From the NCBI GenBank assembly GCA_965116965.1, contig OZ220743.1, positions 2,790,001-2,854,000 on the forward strand: a stretch of DNA of 64,000 nucleotides. The letters run 5' to 3'. The notes below the pieces were generated by a model. The model was not told where the DNA came from and made no database searches. It saw only the letters and a list, made by a program, of their open reading frames with translations. The stretch comes from Aldehydirespirator sp965116965 (GTDB taxonomy: Bacteria > Actinomycetota > Acidimicrobiia > Acidimicrobiales > Aldehydirespiratoraceae). Every line of letters starts with the position of its first letter. Position 1 is the first letter of the stretch. Positions 59,820 to 64,000 of the stretch are shown piece by piece. The position numbers and the translations under genes are program-made.

Positions 59820-60551
59820 CTAGCCCTCCTCGCCCTCGCCCTCGCCGTCGCCTTCGCCGTCGCCCCCATCCTCGGTGGGCGCAGTGGTGGTGGTCGCCGG
59901 TGCGAAGTCGGGCTGGAACTGCTCGTAGGCGCTCGTTCGGAGCACTGAGCCGGGCTCGGCGTCGGCGTCGCTGGTGGGGACGGACACCTCCTGGCCGTCG
60001 AGCAGGATCCGGATGCCGTCGACGCCCTCGGTTGCGGAGGCGGTGAACACCATCTGGGCCGCCGCGAACTCGAGCTCGTCGGCCGAGGGTGGCTGATCCT
60101 CGCCCTCCGGCGACAGGTGCACGATGTCGACGGTGGCCACGCCGTCGACCACGGTGGCGCTCAGGATCTCGAACAACTCCAGAGTGTTGAAGTAGCCGGC
60201 GTCCGATTCCTCGGACGAGGCTGCCTCCCCGAACAGGGTGGCCAGCACTTCCTCCAGCGTGGCGCCGCGATTCACCTGGCGCTCCACCTCCACCACGATG
60301 GTGCGCTCGATGTCCTGGGGGTTCGTCAGCAGGTAGACGGTCCGGCGCTCGGTCAGGAGCGGAGCGGGAACCGTGGTGGTCGTGGATGCGGTGAACCCGG
60401 GCCTGAGGCTCTCGGGCAGCTCCTCAGGATCGATGGCCTGCGCTGTCTCATCGGTCGGCAGCCCGCAACCGGCGGTCGCGGCCGCGGCCAGCAACAGGAC
60501 GACCCACACGCCGACACTGCGCCGGCGGGAGCGGCGGAGCAGCCGCCTCAC
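59820..60551 (-). CDS. GerMN-domain lipoprotein (LpqB-like position)
   Basis: 243 residues. Arg-rich start, hydrophobic VWVVLLLAAAATAGC lipobox, a Thr/Pro linker, then a GerMN domain: RRTVYLLTNPQDIERTIVVEVERQVNRGATLEEVLATLFGEAA and ILSATVVDGVATVDIVHLS. It ends in a low-complexity Gly/Glu/Asp tail. Its start overlaps the kinase stop (ATGA), as LpqB follows MtrB in actinobacteria; LpqB's second (beta-propeller) domain is missing. Likely an envelope accessory of this two-component system. Confidence 0.8.
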   Translation of the reverse strand: MRRLLRRSRRRSVGVWVVLLLAAAATAGCGLPTDETAQAIDPEELPESLRPGFTASTTTTVPAPLLTERRTVYLLTNPQDIERTIVVEVERQVNRGATLEEVLATLFGEAASSEESDAGYFNTLELFEILSATVVDGVATVDIVHLSPEGEDQPPSADELEFAAAQMVFTASATEGVDGIRILLDGQEVSVPTSDADAEPGSVLRTSAYEQFQPDFAPATTTTAPTEDGGDGEGDGEGEGEEG

Positions 60552-62002
60552 GGCGCCAGCGCCTCCTCGGACTCGTCGTCCGCGGTCGCCACCGGCAGCT
60601 CGACGACGAAACGGGCGCCCCGGGTCGCGTTCGGACGGTCCTCCACCCAGACCCGGCCGCCGTGCAGCCCGACGTGCTCGGCCACCAGGGCCAGCCCGAG
60701 GCCCGATCCCGAGTCCTTGCCCCGCCGTCCGCCGGCACGGCCCCGGTGGAACCGGTCAAAGATCAGCTTGCGCTCGGCGGGAACAACCCCCGGGCCGTTG
60801 TCCTCAACGTGGAGTTGCACTAGGCCATCGTGCCGGTCGAGGCTCACCCGCACCTCGCCGTTGCCGTACTTGGAGGCGTTCTCGACCAGGTTCGACACCA
60901 CCCGGCCGAGGCGGCGCTTGTCGGCCGGCAGCACGGTGGCCTCCATGCCGCGGGCGGCCTCGAAGTCGACCACCGCGGTCGAGTCGAGCCCGAACTGGAA
61001 GATGGCGTGCTGGACGAACTCGACGATGTGCACCTCCTCGGCCTCCAGGTCGGCGGTGCCCACGTCGTAGCGGTTGATCTCCAGCAGATCCTCCACCAGC
61101 CGCCGGAACCGGGAGATGTCGTCGCTGAGCAGGTCCAGCGCGGTACGGCCCCGCTCACCCAGTTCGTCGGCCATGTTGTACAGCACCTCGACCGAGGCGG
61201 TCAGAGTCATCAGGGGGGACCGCAACTCGTGGCTGACCTCCGATGCGAAGCGGGCGTCGCGGGCGATCCTCTCCTCGAGGGCCCGGGCCATCTCGTTGAA
61301 CGAGGCGGTCAGCGAGGCCAGGTCGGCGTCGTCCGGCGGCGTCAGCCGGGTGTCCAGCGCGCCGGAGGCCAGCGCCTCGGCCGCGGTCCGCACCTCGACC
61401 AGCGGGTTGAGCATCCGGCCTGCGGCCCACCAGCCGACGGCCGCGGCGAACATGGTGGTGACTGCGGCCACGCCGAAGAGGATGAAGGCCAGCGTGTCCA
61501 GTGTGTCCTCGATGTCGTCGAGGGGGGCGGCCTCGAAGTAGATCGCGTCGGTCGGGGGGCCGGGTATGGGGACGGCGGACACGACAGCGGCCCGGGAGCC
61601 GATCGTGGTGCGCATCCGCGCCGGCGTCCCCGACTCGACCAGCTCCAGCAGCGAGGCGGGAACCGTCTCCCGATTGAACACGAGGGGGTCGGCCGAGGTC
61701 CACTCGTCGCCGACCCGCAGCAGCGGGAACGTGCCCGAGGTCTGCCTCAGCCGCTCGACGATGGCCCGGCGGCCCTCGTCGTCGGTCTCGGCGGTGAGCT
61801 CGTTGCGTACTCGCCGGCCATTGTTGGCGAACACCGAGAAGGCGGTCTCGTCGCGCTCCTCCAGGAGGTTCTGGCGGGTCAGGGCCAGGGTGGCGAACGA
61901 GATGGTGGAGGCCAGAAGCAGCCCGCCGACGGCGAAAGCGGCGGTGATGCGGCGGCGCAGTCCCCGCCTGACGAAGAGGGGCAGGAAGCTCGGGCGCCGC
62001 AC
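60548..62002 (-). CDS. mtrB: Sensor histidine kinase (MtrB-like)
   Basis: 484 residues from GTG 62002. TM1 about 18-38 (ITAAFAVGGLLLASTISFATLAL), an extracytoplasmic domain, TM2 near 175-195 (LAFILFGVAAVTTMFAAAVGWWAAG), HAMP, HisKA with the phospho-acceptor in FASEVSHELRSPLMTLTASVEVL, and HATPase boxes SNLVENASKYGNGEVRVSL, DNGPGV and GSGLGLALVAEHVGLHGG. Position between MtrA-like regulator and the GerMN lipoprotein indicates an MtrAB-LpqB-type system controlling cell-wall functions. Confidence 0.9.
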   Translation of the reverse strand: MRRPSFLPLFVRRGLRRRITAAFAVGGLLLASTISFATLALTRQNLLEERDETAFSVFANNGRRVRNELTAETDDEGRRAIVERLRQTSGTFPLLRVGDEWTSADPLVFNRETVPASLLELVESGTPARMRTTIGSRAAVVSAVPIPGPPTDAIYFEAAPLDDIEDTLDTLAFILFGVAAVTTMFAAAVGWWAAGRMLNPLVEVRTAAEALASGALDTRLTPPDDADLASLTASFNEMARALEERIARDARFASEVSHELRSPLMTLTASVEVLYNMADELGERGRTALDLLSDDISRFRRLVEDLLEINRYDVGTADLEAEEVHIVEFVQHAIFQFGLDSTAVVDFEAARGMEATVLPADKRRLGRVVSNLVENASKYGNGEVRVSLDRHDGLVQLHVEDNGPGVVPAERKLIFDRFHRGRAGGRRGKDSGSGLGLALVAEHVGLHGGRVWVEDRPNATRGARFVVELPVATADDESEEALAP

Positions 62003-62017
62003 GCGCTGACCTTACGT

Positions 62018-62118
62018 CCGCTCTTGTTCGCTGCGACCTGAGGGCCGCTCGGCCACGGCCTCGCTCAGCGTTTCGCGGATCATGATCATTGGCGACTCCT
62101 CCGCTCGGCCTCTAGGGC
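62018..62118 (-). repeat. Dispersed intergenic repeat, copy 7
   Basis: On the minus strand it starts at the response regulator stop (TAGAGGCCGAGCGGAGG), then AACGCTGAGCGAGGCCGTGG, CCGAGCGGCC, CTCAGGTCGCAGCGAACAAG and AGCGGACG. It fills almost all of the gap between the regulator and kinase genes and ends 16 bases before the kinase start. Confidence 0.87.
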
Positions 62119-62792
62119 TGGAGTTTGTAGCCGAGCCCGCGCACGGTCACGACATGGCGCGGGTTGGCCGGGTCGGGCTCGATCTTGGTTCGCAGCCTGC
62201 GCACATGGACGTCGACCAGCCTGCCGTCCCCGAAGTACCCGAGGCCCCACACCCGTTCCAGCAGCACCTCCCGGCTGAAGATGCGGCCGGGGGTGGACGC
62301 CAGCTCCACCAGCAGGCGGAACTCGGTCTTGGTGAGGTGGGCCTCGGTGCCGAAGACCCGCACCACTCCCTCATCGGGGAGTATCTGCAGGTCGTTGAAG
62401 ACGATCTCGCCGCTGCCGTCGTCAGTGCTCCGCGCTCGCCGCAGCAGAGCCCGGATGCGGGCTGAGAGCTCCTTGGGAGCGAAGGGTTTGGTGAGGTAGT
62501 CGTCAGCGCCGGCTTCGAGTCCCGCCACCACGTCATGGGTGTCGGAGCGGGCGGTGATCATCACGATCGGCACATCGCTCGTCTTGCGGATGGCCCGGCA
62601 GATGTCGAACCCGTCGATACCCGGAAGCATGATGTCGACCAGGACCACATCGGCGGGAACCCGGTCGAAGGCGGCCAGAGCCTCCTCGCCGGAGGCGACC
62701 TCGTCCACCTCCCAACCCTCGTCCTCGAGGGCCAGCCGCAGCGCGGTGCGGATGCGCTCGTCGTCCTCCACGGTGAGTATCCGGGTAGTCAC
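62112..62792 (-). CDS. mtrA: OmpR/PhoB-family response regulator (MtrA-like)
   Basis: 226 residues from GTG 62792. Receiver domain: acidic pocket Asp10/Asp11 in TVEDDERI, phospho-acceptor Asp53 (LVDIMLPGIDG), Thr80 and Lys102 (LTKPF). C-terminal winged helix: LTKTEFRLLVELASTPGRIFSREVLLERVWGLGYFGDGRLVDVHVRRLRTKIE. Same length as actinobacterial MtrA (about 226). Overlaps the upstream small membrane protein by GTGA. Confidence 0.93.
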   Translation of the reverse strand: MTTRILTVEDDERIRTALRLALEDEGWEVDEVASGEEALAAFDRVPADVVLVDIMLPGIDGFDICRAIRKTSDVPIVMITARSDTHDVVAGLEAGADDYLTKPFAPKELSARIRALLRRARSTDDGSGEIVFNDLQILPDEGVVRVFGTEAHLTKTEFRLLVELASTPGRIFSREVLLERVWGLGYFGDGRLVDVHVRRLRTKIEPDPANPRHVVTVRGLGYKLQP

Positions 62793-63154
62793 GAGCCTTG
62801 ATCCCTCCCGGGCCGACCGAACCAACGAGGAACCGGGTCACGCGGTTGCTGGACCCGCCACTCGGCCGCCGCCCTCAGGGTCAGCACAGCCACGATCCCC
62901 GTTCCGGCCGCCGCCCCGACGGCCGCGCCCAGCCCGACCAGGCCGGCGGTGGTTGTGCAGCCGCCGTCGCAACCCAGGTCCATCACCGCGAAGCCGATCA
63001 GGCCTCCACACACGCCGGCCACGATGATGGCCGAGAACGCCAGAACCCGGGCCAGAAGCGAGGGCGATGAGTCGGGCGGCACGGTGCCGCGCTGGTCCAG
63101 CACCACACCAGAGCCTAACCGAGCGCCCGCCTGCACCCCCGTCGCAGGGCTCAC
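62789..63154 (-). CDS. Small two-helix membrane protein of unknown function
   Basis: 121 residues from GTG 63154; GTG 63106 is an alternative giving 105 residues. Two hydrophobic segments (LLARVLAFSAIIVAGVCGGLIGFAVMDLGC and AGLVGLGAAVGAAAGTGIVAVLTL) separated by a short loop with two cysteines (CDGGC). Overlaps the mtrA-like gene by 4 bases, so probably in the same operon. No family recognised. Confidence 0.6.
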   Translation of the reverse strand: MSPATGVQAGARLGSGVVLDQRGTVPPDSSPSLLARVLAFSAIIVAGVCGGLIGFAVMDLGCDGGCTTTAGLVGLGAAVGAAAGTGIVAVLTLRAAAEWRVQQPRDPVPRWFGRPGRDQGS

Positions 63155-63297
63155 AAGCGCCTAGGTGGCTGGTGCCAAATTGGTGTTCGGTGGGCTCTTG
63201 TGGTGGGTGGTGGCCGGGGTCGGCGGGCTGGACGCGGGTTGGTCGTGTCGGGGTCGGCTGGTTGGTCGTGTCGGTGTCGGGTTGGGGCTTTGGCGGG

Positions 63298-63511
63298 TCA
63301 GTCGAGGGCCCATCCTGTTGGTGTGGAGCGCAGTCCGAGCATGCCGAGGCGCGCGATGTTGGCGGCTGCGGCGAGCAGGTTGAAGTCGGCGTCGACTTTG
63401 GGCCGGCCACGCACCCGGGCGTGGCGGCCACCGTGTTTGCGGCGCACGAGGTGCGCGAGCTTGCGTTCTACTTTGGGGCGCACGGCGCGGTAGTCGCGGC
63501 GCCATTGTCAC
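63298..63511 (-). pseudogene. IS1182-family transposase remnant (C-terminal end)
   Basis: Minus frame: RRDYRAVRPKVERKLAHLVRRKHGGRHARVRGRPKVDADFNLLAAAANIARLGMLGL, matching the end of IS1182 transposases (RPKVERKIAHLxRRxHGGRRARVRG...DFxLLAAAVNLARLGVLGL). The N-terminal and DDE core are absent; upstream the frame runs into unrelated sequence. No terminal repeats recognised. The 140 bases between it and the next gene are G/T-rich without a feature. Confidence 0.8.
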
Positions 63512-63515
63512 GACA

Positions 63516-63810
63516 CGAACCTCACCGGTGGGGGACGGCGACCACATGGTCGATGACGCATGCTGGGGAGACGACGAACACGGCCAGACCTCGGCTCCGT
63601 CGGGCGCGTTCCTGTCGGTGTCCGCAGGAGGCGATCACACCTGCGGCATGCGCGCCGACCAGACCCTCACATGCTGAGGAGACAACAGCCGTGGTGCGAT
63701 ACGGTTGGACGACCTCCCATTGCCGGTGTTCGTCTGCCCGCACAGCGTCCCGTGCAATCCGGAAGCGATCATTCAACAGTTCTTCAACCCCGATGATCCG
63801 GGACAATGAA
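63516..63810 (+). pseudogene. RCC1-repeat protein fragment with an in-frame stop
   Basis: Plus frame: CWGDDEHGQTSAPSGAFLSVSAGGDHTCGMRADQTLTC then TGA then GDNSRGAIRLDDLPLPVF. The RCC1-type repeat unit is xCWGDN.xGQ...F..VsAGg.HTCgl..dgt..CWGDN, so the TGA (63675-63677) sits exactly where TGG (Trp) is expected. Upstream repeats are degraded and the IS1182 relic abuts at 63511. The frame ends at TGA near 63810. The rest of the window (to 64000) holds nothing recognisable. Confidence 0.65.
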
Positions 63811-64000
63811 CCGCCCAAACGAGCGCCGTCAGGCTCACCCATGAAGCGATCCACGATGATCGTCGTTGGTGCTGGAGTATCTGCAGTCAAACCGTGTTGC
63901 AATGACATTGGCTGTAGTGTAGTCTAATAGATGAGCCTCGCTGCCGGGCTGTGTCGGCACGCCCTATCCGGCAATCGCCATGCCGGATGACCCCGCCTCC

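Noticed and set aside
63675..63677. TGA in the RCC1 fragment as a second selenocysteine codon
   Set aside because: The position is Trp (TGG), not Cys, in the repeat motif and the flanking sequence is degraded, so a nonsense mutation is the better explanation.

Overview
The window is GC-rich and gene-dense and reads as a chromosome segment of an actinobacterium, most likely of an Acidimicrobiia-like lineage. Supporting signs are an MtrA/MtrB-type two-component pair with a GerMN lipoprotein, a RamB-like regulator beside isocitrate lyase, an actinobacterial-type phosphofructokinase, frequent GTG starts and many 4-base start/stop overlaps. The class assignment is an inference from gene content, not from a marker-gene tree.

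Layout. 1-2.9 kb: tail of a short-chain dehydrogenase and a secreted PPC-like protein. 3.0-6.6 kb: zinc-homeostasis locus (Fur/Zur regulator, ZnuA with about 20 GHDHDEDE repeats, ZnuB, His/Cys-rich remnants). 6.7-14.7 kb: minus-strand run of seven genes (NYN protein, COG0523 GTPase, three-subunit molybdenum hydroxylase, amidohydrolase, UbiD-type decarboxylase), probably an aromatic or heteroaromatic catabolic unit. 14.7-15.3 kb: tRNA-Lys, tRNA-His, tRNA-Arg and an IS3 remnant. 15.4-22.3 kb: a 1268-residue multidomain secreted protein, then aceA divergent from a RamB-like regulator. 22.4-30.7 kb: housekeeping series phoH-ybeY-corC-era-uppS-recO-glyS-dnaG-tRNA-Asn. 30.7-32.7 kb: small accessory segment between two tRNA genes (HicB-like protein, its broken copy, a DNA methyltransferase). 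32.7-38.5 kb: two acyl-CoA dehydrogenases, a peroxiredoxin whose peroxidatic cysteine codon is TGA (candidate selenoprotein), an IMPase-family gene and two tandem DUF4389 membrane proteins. 38.5-40.2 kb: tRNA-Val, IS3 OrfA remnant and a repeat-rich lipoprotein. 40.4-53.2 kb: enoyl-CoA hydratase, CBS protein, TrpB2, split transhydrogenase, acyl-CoA ligase, DyP peroxidase, HAD hydrolase, MITE-like elements, oxidoreductase and Zn-ribbon protein. 53.3-59.8 kb: RNase P RNA, trpD-queG-glycosyltransferase, SRPBCC protein, ROK kinase and pfkA. 59.8-63.2 kb: MtrAB-like system. 63.3-63.8 kb: IS1182 and RCC1-repeat remnants.

The observations most worth follow-up are the TGA-containing peroxiredoxin (34977-35432), a dispersed intergenic repeat family with seven long copies placed at gene 3' ends, the giant His/Asp/Glu tract of ZnuA with a shared Zur-type operator, and the molybdenum hydroxylase-UbiD operon.
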